Below are positions 33,258 to 42,681 of a stretch of DNA of 64,000 bases, piece by piece (position 1 is the first letter of the stretch; every line of letters starts with the position of its first letter). The stretch is from the NCBI RefSeq assembly GCF_013314535.1, contig NZ_JABUAE010000004.1:124001-188000 (forward strand). Direction: 5' to 3'. Source of the DNA: Bacillus sp. Xin1. GTDB taxonomy: Bacteria > Bacillota > Bacilli > Bacillales > Bacillaceae_G. The position numbers and the translations under genes were made by a program. A model generated the notes under the pieces. It was not told the DNA's origin. It was given only the letters and a program-made list of their open reading frames with translations, and searched no databases.

Positions 33258-34664
33258 ATGTCAGCAATTAATTGGACAGAAGAAGTTGAGAAAAGAAAAG
33301 AAGAATTAATTCATGACGCACAGCAGTTTTTGCAAATTAAAAGCGTATGGGAAGAAGAAACAGCAGAAGAAGGGGCACCGTTTGGAGAAGGTGTAGCGAA
33401 AGCACTTTCGTTCATGCTACATAAAGGGGAAGTAGAAGGATTTACTTCTAAAAATTTAGAAGGGTATGCAGGACATCTTGAAATGGGACAAGGAGAAGAA
33501 TTAGTGGGTATTCTTTGTCACGTTGACGTTGTACCAGAAGGAGATGGCTGGACAACACCTGCATACAGCGCTGATATTCGTGATGGAAAGATTTTTGCAC
33601 GTGGTGCAATTGATGATAAAGGGCCGACAATGGCAGCTTATTATGCAATGAAAATTGTAAAAGAATTAGGATTACCACTTTCAAAACGCGTACGTATGAT
33701 TTTAGGAACGGATGAAGAAAGTAACTGGAAATGTGTTGATCACTATTTTAAGAATGAAGAAATGCCAACAATGGGATTTGCACCAGATGCTGATTTTCCT
33801 ATTATTAATGCGGAAAAAGGGATCTCTGATATACAAGTTGTGCAAAAGAGTAGTGAAACAAAAAGCGGAGAATATGAGCTTGTTTCATTTTCTTCAGGTC
33901 GCCGTTTAAATATGGTTCCTGATTTCGCAGAAGCAGTGGTTACGACTGAAAAAGCAGCGATGATTAAAGATACTTACGAACAATACTTACAAGCTGAGAA
34001 GAAAACAGGGAAAGCAAATGTAGAAGGGAATACTGTGACGTTACAAGTAGAAGGGATTTCCGCTCACGGTTCTACTCCTGAAAAAGGTGAAAATGCGGGT
34101 CTCTTGTTAGCGAACTTCTTAACAACGATCGCTCTTGACGGTAAAGGTGCTTCATTTGCGGCATTTGTTACAGAAACATTTACGAACGATACGCTTGGAG
34201 AAAAAGCAGGAATCGCTTATAAAGATGAAATTAGCGGACCATTGACAGTGAATGTGGGGCGTCTTTCGTATACGAAAGAGGAAGGCGGAAACTTAGGATT
34301 AAATATACGCTACCCAGTAACAACGAATTTTGAAGAGACAGTGCAGAAATTAAAAGACTATGCCAGCAAGAACGACTTCCAAGTAGCTGATTACTCTAAC
34401 GCACGTCCGCATCATGTTAATAAAGATCATGTTTTAATTCGTACATTACAACGTGTGTATGAAGAACAAACAGGGAAAAAAGCAGAGTTATTAGCAATCG
34501 GCGGTGGTACATATGCTCGTTCATTAAAAACTGGTGTCGCATTCGGACCACTATTCCCTGGTAAAGAAGAGCTTGCCCATCAAAAGGATGAGTATATTGA
34601 AATAGAAGATTTACTAAAAGCAACAGCAATTTATGCACAAGCAATTTATGAATTAGCGAAATAG
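33258..34664 (+). CDS. pepV: Dipeptidase PepV (M20 family)
   Basis: A 468-residue dinuclear zinc peptidase cleaving dipeptides. Metal-ligand segments are HVDVVPEGDGW, GAIDDKGP and GTDEESNWKC (catalytic Glu), with PDADFPIINAEKG and a late His in the C-terminal GGGTYARS region. Length is normal for the family. ATG 33258 follows GAGGTGAATGAGTT. Followed by its own terminator. Confidence 0.93.
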   Translation: MSAINWTEEVEKRKEELIHDAQQFLQIKSVWEEETAEEGAPFGEGVAKALSFMLHKGEVEGFTSKNLEGYAGHLEMGQGEELVGILCHVDVVPEGDGWTTPAYSADIRDGKIFARGAIDDKGPTMAAYYAMKIVKELGLPLSKRVRMILGTDEESNWKCVDHYFKNEEMPTMGFAPDADFPIINAEKGISDIQVVQKSSETKSGEYELVSFSSGRRLNMVPDFAEAVVTTEKAAMIKDTYEQYLQAEKKTGKANVEGNTVTLQVEGISAHGSTPEKGENAGLLLANFLTTIALDGKGASFAAFVTETFTNDTLGEKAGIAYKDEISGPLTVNVGRLSYTKEEGGNLGLNIRYPVTTNFEETVQKLKDYASKNDFQVADYSNARPHHVNKDHVLIRTLQRVYEEQTGKKAELLAIGGGTYARSLKTGVAFGPLFPGKEELAHQKDEYIEIEDLLKATAIYAQAIYELAK

Positions 34665-34687
34665 GTTGATTGTATGCTGAGATATGA

Positions 34688-34716
34688 CCGCTCTCCATTT
34701 GGAGGGCGGATTTCTT
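34688..34716 (+). terminator. pepV terminator
   Basis: CCGCTCTCC (34688-34696) pairs with GGAGGGCGG (34701-34709) with one T-G pair, followed by ATTTCTTT. Confidence 0.75.
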
Positions 34717-34775
34717 TATATTGTTGGAATGAGATGCAAAAGAAAAGCAACAATAATAAAAAGGAGAAGATATAA

Positions 34776-35330
34776 ATGGTATCACATTATTTTTTAGCAG
34801 TTACCCTGCCAGATTATATAAAAGAAAGGCTTGCGAGTTATAAAGAGGAAATGAAAGATAAGTTACCATTTCGCTCATGGGTACATAAAGAGGACTATCA
34901 TATTACCCTTGCCTTTTTAGGGAGTGCAACGCAGGAACAACTGCAAGGAATAGAGAAAGGATTACAACTCCTTGTGAATACACCAGAGTTAAATCTCACG
35001 CTGCAAAACTTTTCTACATTCGGCCTAGTAGAGAACCCGCGTATATTTTGGGCTGGATTGCAAGAAAATCAAGCGTTATTTGATTTGCAAAAACAGGTGC
35101 ATGCGATTTGTGAGATAAATGGTTTTTCACTTGAAACACGTCCTTATCACCCGCATATTACTGTTGCCCGTAAGTGGATGGGAGAAGAAAAATTTAATCC
35201 TACAAACCTGAAACCAGTGGATGCGGTATTGTTTCAGGCTGACACGATTACATTATACGAGTCTCACGTCCATCAAACTCCGAAGTATAGATCAATTTGT
35301 GAAATAAAGTTACAGAACTTTAAAGTGTAA
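34776..35330 (+). CDS. thpR: RNA 2',3'-cyclic phosphodiesterase ThpR (YtlP)
   Basis: A 184-residue 2H-phosphoesterase. The two catalytic motifs are HITLAFLG and HPHITVAR, each giving one HxT/S pair. ThpR/LigT enzymes open 2',3'-cyclic phosphates on RNA ends. ATG 34776 follows AAAGGAGAAGATATAA. Stands between pepV and pulA as a single gene. Confidence 0.92.
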   Translation: MVSHYFLAVTLPDYIKERLASYKEEMKDKLPFRSWVHKEDYHITLAFLGSATQEQLQGIEKGLQLLVNTPELNLTLQNFSTFGLVENPRIFWAGLQENQALFDLQKQVHAICEINGFSLETRPYHPHITVARKWMGEEKFNPTNLKPVDAVLFQADTITLYESHVHQTPKYRSICEIKLQNFKV

Positions 35331-35461
35331 AAAACGTTTCTTATGAATGTGAATATACTATAGAAAATGGTAAGTTTGTGTGTAGCGTGCGATTCATCTT
35401 TAGGAGTACCTATTTGTAAAAGGGAGTTTCATTTTAATTTCGAGAATGATGGTGATTTTTT

Positions 35462-37603
35462 ATGCTGAAAGTAAAGCGTCCATTTGAAGCCTATTTAGAT
35501 GAAATGAATAAAATTACAATCTTGCTCCCGCATACGTATGGAACAAGCCGGACATTTTTTATACAGGAAGGAAATCATGTATGGGAGCTTAAGGTTGCTC
35601 AAATCATATCTCTTCCAGATGTAACAAAGTATGAATGTTATATAGAATATCCACTTGATGTGGGAAAGTATTATACAGTGCGAGATGAGCGAAATGGAGA
35701 AACAGATTTACAAATTGGAGCGGTTATTCGAACAGCTGTATTTGATGAAAAATATTATTATGATGGTAGCGATTTAGGAGTTTGTTATGGAAAGGAAAAA
35801 ACAACTTTTAAGATGTGGGCACCAACTGCAAGACTTGCGAAAGTAAGAATTTATAAAAACGATAAAGAGTATATGGATTATGAGATGAAAAGAGAAGAGA
35901 ATGGTGTTTGGTCCTATGTTTTACAAGGAGACTTTGAAGGGGCGCAGTACACATTTCTCGTTTGTATTAATTTGATATGGAATGAAGCTGTAGATCCGTA
36001 TGCAAAATCCGTATCAGTTAATGGTAAGTATGGAGTTGTGGTCGATCTTGAGAAGACATATATAAAGAAGCAAAATACGTTGCCGAAACTAGATTCTTTT
36101 ACTGATGCAATCCTTTATGAAGTCCATATTCGCGATGCTACTATGCATCCAAATAGTGGTGTGGTAAAAAAGGGGACATATGCGGGATTAACAGAAGAGA
36201 ATACGAAGGGGAAACTTGGGACAGAGACGGCCTTTTCTTATATAAAAGGATTAGGGGTTACACATGTTGAAATTTTACCTCTTCATCATTTTGTTGGAGT
36301 AGATGAAATGCGTCCTTTTGCGGCGTATAACTGGGGCTATAACCCATTGTATTACAACGTCCCAACAGGCGTGTATGCAAGCGATCCTACCAATCCTTAT
36401 AATCGAATCAAGGATTGTAAACAACTTATTGAGAAGTTTCATGAACGTGGACTCCGCGTGATTTTGGATGTTGTATACAATCATGTATATGAAAGAGAAA
36501 CGTCATCTTTTGAAAAGCTTGTACCAGGATATTATTTCAGACATGATGAAAATGGCATGCCATCAAATGGAACGGGAGTTGGGAATGATATAGCATCAGA
36601 ACGAAAAATGATGCGGAAATTTATTGTTGATTCTGTTCTATATTGGCTTACTGAATATAACGTTGATGGTTTTCGCTTTGATTTAATGGGAGTTTTAGAT
36701 GTGGAAACAATGAATGAATTAGAAAAGGAAGTCAGAAAAATAAAAAAGGATGCACTGTTGTTGGGGGAAGGTTGGGAGCTGCAAACACCGCTTCCGCTAG
36801 AGGAGAAAGCGACGCTTAACAATGCAAACCAAATGCCGCGGATAGCACAGTTCAACGATCAATTTCGTGATGCGATAAAAGGTAGTACGTTTGATGTAAG
36901 TAAGCGTGGTTTTGCGTTTGGAGGAAGTGTAGATCCCGCCCATTTACAATATGTGCTAACAGGAAGTCTTGTAAATGAAAAAGGAGACGGGTTATTTTTA
37001 GAGCCCATTCAAAGTGTTAACTATGTGGAATGTCATGACAATATGACGATGTGGGATAAACTCGTGCGCAGCAATCAGGAAACGGAGGAAGTGCAAAAAA
37101 GGCGTCATCGCCTAGCGACAGCGATGACATTACTCTCACAAGGAATCCCGTTTTTACACGCAGGACAAGAATTTTATCGTTCTAAGAAAGGAAATGAAAA
37201 TAGTTATAATGCGCTTGATGAAATTAATCAGCTTGATTGGAATCAAAAAGAGAAAGAAATGGAAACGATTGCTTATATAAAAGGTTTGATTGCGATTCGT
37301 AAGGCGCATAGAGCGTTTCGCTTACCAGCGGCTCATCTTATAAAGAAGCACATGACATTTTTACAAGCGCCTCCTACTATTGTTGCTTATCATTTACAAA
37401 ATGTAGGAGAGTTCGGTCCGTGGAAAGAAATTGTTGTTTTGTTTCATAATGGTGTGCAATTAGAAACGATTTCGCTGCCAAAACATGAAATGTGGTACGT
37501 ATTAGCCGATGATACAAAAGCAAAAATACAGCCAATTTCTTCATTTCAAGGAAGTGAATTTCAAGTGGCACCGATTAGCTCGTATATATTGGTGATAATG
37601 TGA
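35462..37603 (+). CDS. pulA: Type I pullulanase (AmyX-like)
   Basis: A 713-residue cytoplasmic debranching enzyme of GH13, hydrolysing alpha-1,6 links in pullulan or glycogen. The type I signature YNWGYNP is present. The catalytic Asp is in DGFRFDLMG, the acid Glu in LLGEGW and the late Asp in VECHDN. An N-terminal CBM48-like domain (FKMWAPTARLAKVRIY) precedes the barrel. There is no signal peptide. ATG 35462 follows GGTGATTTTTT, a weak ribosome site. Confidence 0.93.
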   Translation: MLKVKRPFEAYLDEMNKITILLPHTYGTSRTFFIQEGNHVWELKVAQIISLPDVTKYECYIEYPLDVGKYYTVRDERNGETDLQIGAVIRTAVFDEKYYYDGSDLGVCYGKEKTTFKMWAPTARLAKVRIYKNDKEYMDYEMKREENGVWSYVLQGDFEGAQYTFLVCINLIWNEAVDPYAKSVSVNGKYGVVVDLEKTYIKKQNTLPKLDSFTDAILYEVHIRDATMHPNSGVVKKGTYAGLTEENTKGKLGTETAFSYIKGLGVTHVEILPLHHFVGVDEMRPFAAYNWGYNPLYYNVPTGVYASDPTNPYNRIKDCKQLIEKFHERGLRVILDVVYNHVYERETSSFEKLVPGYYFRHDENGMPSNGTGVGNDIASERKMMRKFIVDSVLYWLTEYNVDGFRFDLMGVLDVETMNELEKEVRKIKKDALLLGEGWELQTPLPLEEKATLNNANQMPRIAQFNDQFRDAIKGSTFDVSKRGFAFGGSVDPAHLQYVLTGSLVNEKGDGLFLEPIQSVNYVECHDNMTMWDKLVRSNQETEEVQKRRHRLATAMTLLSQGIPFLHAGQEFYRSKKGNENSYNALDEINQLDWNQKEKEMETIAYIKGLIAIRKAHRAFRLPAAHLIKKHMTFLQAPPTIVAYHLQNVGEFGPWKEIVVLFHNGVQLETISLPKHEMWYVLADDTKAKIQPISSFQGSEFQVAPISSYILVIM

Positions 37604-37734
37604 CAAATCGCTACTTGACGATGAGAATGTAATAAATGTAGAATTGACAAAGGTGACGATTTTGATAAATTGTCATTCTAATATTGGTTTTGTAAAATAA
37701 AGTAAAAGGATGGACGGTTCGTTTGTCCTGATCT

Positions 37735-37758
37735 CTTGGCTTATGCCAAGTTTTCTTT
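37735..37758 (+). terminator. pulA terminator
   Basis: CTTGGC (37735-37740), TTAT loop, GCCAAG (37745-37750), then TTTTCTTT. Confidence 0.75.
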
Positions 37759-37787
37759 CATTTAATTACAGTAAAAAATATATGAAT

Positions 37788-37822
37788 CCACAACATGTTC
37801 AAAAGGTGTTGCGGTTTTTCTT
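37788..37822 (+). terminator. Second terminator-like hairpin before ytmP
   Basis: CCACAACA (37788-37795) pairs with TGTTGCGG (37807-37814) with one mismatch, followed by TTTTTCTTTTC. Confidence 0.6.
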
Positions 37823-37859
37823 TTCATAACTATAAAAGATAAGGATTTGTTAACGGGTA

Positions 37860-38657
37860 ATGAATATGGAATGGTTGGAACAATTATTAGGAGAAGAGTG
37901 GAGTCTCATACCAGCTGGTGGGGCAACGGGCGATGCGTATATTGCGCAAAATGGACAACAAAAGCTATTTTTAAAGCGGAATACATCGCCTTTTTTAGCG
38001 GTATTGTCGGCAGAAGGAATTGTTCCAAAATTACTTTGGACAAGAAGAGTGACAAACGGCGATGTAATTTCGGCTCAAAAGTGGCTTCCAGGGAAAAAGC
38101 TAGAGCCCGAAGATATGAAACTAGAGCGTGTTGCGAAGCTTTTAAAAAAAATACATTCGTCTAAAGCACTTGTGCAAATGATACAAAGGCTTGGAAAGCA
38201 GCCGCTGCATGCACAGGAGTTATTAGAACAATTGTATTTTATTTTAAGAGGAGATATAAGAACGGATGAAATGATTCAGACAGGGCTGGAGTATTTAAAA
38301 GCTACACTGAAGGATATTGAATATGATGAATTTGTTGTATGTCACTGTGACGTGAATCATAACAATTGGTTATTATCGAATGAAGATGAATTATTTTTAA
38401 TTGATTGGGACGGAGCTGTTATTGCAGATCCTGCCCTCGATCTTGGCATGTTATTACATTGGTATGTTCCGCGGCACGAATGGGACGAATGGTTAGCGTA
38501 TTATGGAATTGAAATGAATGAATCATTGGTTCAGCGTATGAAGTGGTATGTAGTGGCACAAACTATTTTATCTGTTCAATGGCATACAACAAAAAAACAG
38601 CAAGCAGAAGCTGAATATTGGCATCAATATTTACAGCAACTACTTGCTTCAGAGTAA
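37860..38657 (+). CDS. ytmP: Aminoglycoside-phosphotransferase-fold kinase (YtmP)
   Basis: A 265-residue protein of the choline/thiamine/aminoglycoside kinase fold. The catalytic loop is CHCDVNHNNW and the metal motif LIDWDGA. B. subtilis YtmP lies in the same place; its substrate is unknown. The ribosome site is weak (AAGGATTTGTTAACGGG), so ATG 37860 or ATG 37866 could be used. It converges with ytzH. Confidence 0.87.
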   Translation: MNMEWLEQLLGEEWSLIPAGGATGDAYIAQNGQQKLFLKRNTSPFLAVLSAEGIVPKLLWTRRVTNGDVISAQKWLPGKKLEPEDMKLERVAKLLKKIHSSKALVQMIQRLGKQPLHAQELLEQLYFILRGDIRTDEMIQTGLEYLKATLKDIEYDEFVVCHCDVNHNNWLLSNEDELFLIDWDGAVIADPALDLGMLLHWYVPRHEWDEWLAYYGIEMNESLVQRMKWYVVAQTILSVQWHTTKKQQAEAEYWHQYLQQLLASE

Positions 38658-38661
38658 AGAA

Positions 38662-38940
38662 TTAAGAGAAATTGTCCATTCCAGAAATCCATTGTGTGAG
38701 TTGCTCTTGATTACTAGAAATATGATTGTCTAAATCAGGAGAATATTTACCCGATTGACTATAGTAATATACATCGTTTAGCATTGCTTTTACATCGCTG
38801 TTCACGTTATCGTTTGCAAGCAATGATTGAATGAGCCGTTCTAATTGTTCGCACTCAGAAACCGTTCCACAGCAATCACTTTGGTGATTGATTAAAATAT
38901 CTTTTAAAACTTCTAATTGATGTTGTTGATTAATCGGCAT
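38662..38940 (-). CDS. ytzH: YtzH-like protein
   Basis: A 92-residue acidic, probably helical protein beginning PINQQHQLEVLKDILINHQ, matching B. subtilis YtzH in length and gene order. Function unknown. ATG 38940 follows CGAAAGGATGATCC; the longer frame to 38979 lacks a ribosome site. It ends four bases from the ytmP stop. Confidence 0.82.
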   Translation of the reverse strand: MPINQQHQLEVLKDILINHQSDCCGTVSECEQLERLIQSLLANDNVNSDVKAMLNDVYYYSQSGKYSPDLDNHISSNQEQLTQWISGMDNFS

Positions 38941-39114
38941 GACTGGATCATCCTTTCGATTGTTGTTCAATGTGAACAAGTAAGAGAAATTTTCTGTTTC
39001 GTCATGGAGTAGCTAATCAGTGGCTAACGAAACCTTTCTACAGAAATGAAAGTTTCGTTCTATGCTCTTTGTAGTTTGTATCAAAATGGTACACCTTATA
39101 CTTGAAAGAAACGG

Positions 39115-39147
39115 ACCGAGTGCTCGTACGTACTTGGTTTTTTGTTT
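39115..39147 (+). terminator. Terminator-like hairpin upstream of trmB with no gene before it
   Basis: ACCGAGT (39115-39121) pairs with ACTTGGT (39132-39138) with one G-U, followed by TTTTTGTTT. The nearest upstream plus-strand gene ended at 38657 and ytzH is antisense, so it may end a small RNA or attenuate trmB. Confidence 0.6.
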
Positions 39148-39194
39148 GATAGATTGATTAAAAAAGAAAGAAGGAATGAACCTTCAAAAAATAG

Positions 39195-39872
<678 letters not shown>

Positions 39873-39946
39873 TGCACAGGTTTTTTTATGCGGAAAAATA
39901 ATCTGAATTTTATGTTAAAATTGAAGTGAAAAAGGGGGAATATGGA

Positions 39947-40810
39947 ATGGAATTTTTAAACATTGGAGAAATCAAAGTCACATGGCTCTGCGGTGGGAAT
40001 ACTCATTTAGATGGGGGAGCAATGTTTGGGGTTGTACCGAAAGTTTTATGGTCACGCAAATATAAACATAATGATACAAATCATATTTATTTACGGACAG
40101 ACCCATTGCTTGTGCAAACGAAAGATGGGAATATGCTTATTGATTCAGGAATTGGAAATGATAAAATGAATGAAAAGATGAAGAGAAATCAAGGTGTGAC
40201 GGAAGAATCGTCAGTTGAAATTTCTCTAGCGGAGCGTGGTTTAAAGCCAGAAGATATCCATTGCGTATTCATGACGCACCTTCATTTTGATCATGCATCA
40301 GGATTAACGAAATGGGAAGGTAGTAAGCTTGTTCCAACGTTTCCAAATGCAAAAGTATACGTGTCAGAAACAGAATGGAATGAAATGAGAAATCCTAATA
40401 TTCGGTCTCGTAATACATACTGGAAAGAAAATTGGGAGCCAATTGTACAGCAAATTGTTACCTTCAAAGAAGAAATCCAAATTTCAGATGAAGTAAGAAT
40501 GGTGCATACAGGCGGACATAGTGATGGTCATGCTGTGATTGTTCTTGAAAGCAAGGGGGAAACGATGCTGCATTTGGCGGATTTATTACCAACGCATGCA
40601 CATCAAAATGTATTATGGGTTATGGCTTATGATGATTACCCAATGACATCTATTGAACATAAGCAGAAGTGGATGAAGTACGGAGTGGAGAAAAAGGCAT
40701 GGTTTACATTTTACCATGATGCGTATTACCGCGCTGTGAAGTGGGATGAGGAAGGGAATATGATAGAGAGAGTAGAACGAAAAGAGACAAATGTACCAAG
40801 TGAAGTGTAA
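39947..40810 (+). CDS. ytnP: Metallo-beta-lactamase-fold hydrolase YtnP (lactonase-like)
   Basis: A 287-residue MBL-fold enzyme with the metal motif HLHFDH and later His/Asp ligands ([22 protein letters not shown]). B. subtilis YtnP is reported as a lactonase that degrades signals of competing bacteria. ATG 39947 was chosen because AAGGGGGAA precedes it at a normal distance; the longer frame from 39926 has none. Confidence 0.87.
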   Translation: MEFLNIGEIKVTWLCGGNTHLDGGAMFGVVPKVLWSRKYKHNDTNHIYLRTDPLLVQTKDGNMLIDSGIGNDKMNEKMKRNQGVTEESSVEISLAERGLKPEDIHCVFMTHLHFDHASGLTKWEGSKLVPTFPNAKVYVSETEWNEMRNPNIRSRNTYWKENWEPIVQQIVTFKEEIQISDEVRMVHTGGHSDGHAVIVLESKGETMLHLADLLPTHAHQNVLWVMAYDDYPMTSIEHKQKWMKYGVEKKAWFTFYHDAYYRAVKWDEEGNMIERVERKETNVPSEV

Positions 40811-40934
40811 GAAAGTTAGAAGAGTTGTGACCCTCCACTAAAAAAGTAAGATTTTTATATTCTCCTTTAATTGTAAGTTAATTAGTTGTCAGGATTTGTC
40901 GAAAGAATAAACTTTAAAACATTCTGAAAATTGT

Positions 40935-40940
40935 TATAAT
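40935..40940 (+). promoter_or_regulatory. Extended -10 promoter before the fatty-acid operon
   Basis: TGTTATAAT has the TGn extension that allows a weak -35 (CTTTAA at 40912). Predicted leader of about 165 bases includes the bcr1 element. Confidence 0.45.
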
Positions 40941-40984
40941 ATCTCTGAGTTACTACATTATTACACGCTCTATATGAGAAGCGT

Positions 40985-41093
40985 TTTATCCCGCATTAAC
41001 GGGCAGTAAGACCCCAAACTCAAGATTCAGAGGGAAACGGGGAAGATAGGTGGGGGATGAAGAAAACCCCCACTGATTAAAGGTTCACTTTAT
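40985..41093 (+). repeat. bcr1-type repeat, short form (109 bp)
   Basis: Bounded by TTTAT at 40985-40989 and 41089-41093. It starts TTTATCCCGCATTAACGGGC, has AGGTGGGGGATGAAG, and ends CCCCCACTGATTAAAG-GTTCAC-TTTAT. It lacks about 50 internal bases present in the copy at 7599-7756. Confidence 0.82.
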
Positions 41094-41112
41094 TCGAAAA
41101 GGGGGAAATATA

Positions 41113-42681
41113 TTGTATATAACGATTGGAAAATTGCTTGAGTTGACTACTGAAAGTTATGCAAATAAAGAAGCGATTGTTGAGCCGAAGAAAAATATTC
41201 GCTGGACGTATACAGAATGGAATGAACAGGTAAATAAGCTAGCTCACGCTCTTCAAAAAAGTGGTATACAAAAAGGTGACCGCGTTTCGACATTTCTCTT
41301 TAATAGTAGTGAACTAGCAACTACATGTTTTGCTTGTGCAAAAATTGGCGCCGTGTTTAACCCAATTAATTTTAGATTAAAACCACAAGAACTCAGTTAT
41401 ATATTAGAAGATGCCTCTCCAAAAATCGTACTTTTTGAACAGCAATTATCCTCTCAAGTACAAAACATTCATAAACAATTTCCTCATATTCAGTTCTGGT
41501 ATATTGATCAAAATCATCCGTCGTTTTCTATTTCATATGAAGAAAAACTATCCAATGCATTACCACAATTTGAAGCAGTAGAAGTAAAAGAAGATGATAT
41601 TTGTTCCATTATGTATACAAGTGGAACAACCGGTTATCCAAAGGGAGTGCTTCACCGTCACCGAGAAATTATTGATCAAAGTTTGCTGGGAATCGCATAT
41701 TTACATTACACCGAAGCTAGTCGTGGCCTTGTAACAGCGCCGATGTTTCATTGTGCAGAGCTGCATTGTTGCTTCATTCCAAGGGTACATAGCGGTGGTG
41801 CGAATATTATTCTACACCATTTCGATACAAAGAATGTTCTTGAAACAATTGAAAAAGAGAAGGTTACTGTTATGTTTGCGGCACCTACAATGTGGAATAT
41901 GATGTTGCAGGAAGATTTAATGCAGTATGATTTATCTTCTCTTCGGTACGGTTTATATGGAGCAGCTTCAATGGCACCGGCACTTGTAAAAGCTTGTGAT
42001 GAAAAATTGAATGTTTCATTAGTACAAGCTTATGGTATGACGGAAATGGGACCGGCAGTTACTTTTTTACGAGAGAATGAGCAACTTACGAAAGTAGGTT
42101 CTGCAGGAAAAGCTGCCTATAACCATGAAATTCGTATTGTCCGTCCAAATGAAGAAGGCCCATCTGAGCCAAATGATATAGTAAGGCCGTATGAAATCGG
42201 AGAAATTATTATGCGGGGTTCTTGTTTGATGAAAGGGTATTACAACAATGAGAAGGCAACTGCAAAAGCGCTATATAAAGGATGGTACCATTCAGGGGAT
42301 TTAGGCTATGTAGATGCAGATGGTTATTTGTATGTTGCAGATCGCGTTGACGACATGGTTGTTAGTGGCGGAGAAAACATTTATCCACGTGAAGTCGAGG
42401 ATTTTTTGTATACACATGAAAGCATTTTAGATGTTGCGGTGCTTGGAGAGAAAGATGAGCTTTGGGGGGAAAGTGTCCTAGCGTACATCGTTTCAAAAGA
42501 TCAGTCTCTCACCGCAGAAATATTAGATGAGTACTGTAAAGGAAGTGATAAGCTTGCGGATTACAAACGTCCGCGTCGCTATGTATTTGTTGAACAATTG
42601 CCAAGAAATGCGAGCGGTAAAATTCAAAAATTTATTTTACGTAGCCAAGTGACAGAAGAGGAATCTAAGGGGAGGATATGA
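41113..42681 (+). CDS. Fatty-acid/acyl-CoA ligase (AMP-binding)
   Basis: A 522-residue ANL-superfamily enzyme that activates a carboxylic acid via acyl-AMP to an acyl-CoA. Motifs: P-loop YTSGTTGYPKG, AYGMTEMGP, YHSGDLG, and the hinge/C-terminal VVSGGENIYPREVE with a terminal catalytic Lys (ASGKIQKF). Chain length preference unknown. The TTG at 41113 follows AAAAGGGGGAAATA. First gene of a four-gene beta-oxidation operon. Confidence 0.9.
   Translation: MYITIGKLLELTTESYANKEAIVEPKKNIRWTYTEWNEQVNKLAHALQKSGIQKGDRVSTFLFNSSELATTCFACAKIGAVFNPINFRLKPQELSYILEDASPKIVLFEQQLSSQVQNIHKQFPHIQFWYIDQNHPSFSISYEEKLSNALPQFEAVEVKEDDICSIMYTSGTTGYPKGVLHRHREIIDQSLLGIAYLHYTEASRGLVTAPMFHCAELHCCFIPRVHSGGANIILHHFDTKNVLETIEKEKVTVMFAAPTMWNMMLQEDLMQYDLSSLRYGLYGAASMAPALVKACDEKLNVSLVQAYGMTEMGPAVTFLRENEQLTKVGSAGKAAYNHEIRIVRPNEEGPSEPNDIVRPYEIGEIIMRGSCLMKGYYNNEKATAKALYKGWYHSGDLGYVDADGYLYVADRVDDMVVSGGENIYPREVEDFLYTHESILDVAVLGEKDELWGESVLAYIVSKDQSLTAEILDEYCKGSDKLADYKRPRRYVFVEQLPRNASGKIQKFILRSQVTEEESKGRI

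Larger units (their letters stand above)
40811..41112. other. Intergenic region carrying a promoter and a bcr1 element
   Basis: No gene. It holds an extended -10 (TGT plus TATAAT at 40935-40940) and a short bcr1 between that promoter and the fatty-acid operon start, so the bcr1 would be in the 5' leader RNA. Confidence 0.65.

Noticed and set aside
37847-38164. 105-codon frame overlapping the start of ytmP
   Set aside because: It overlaps the kinase gene in another frame, is full of basic residues and cysteines, and lacks family features.
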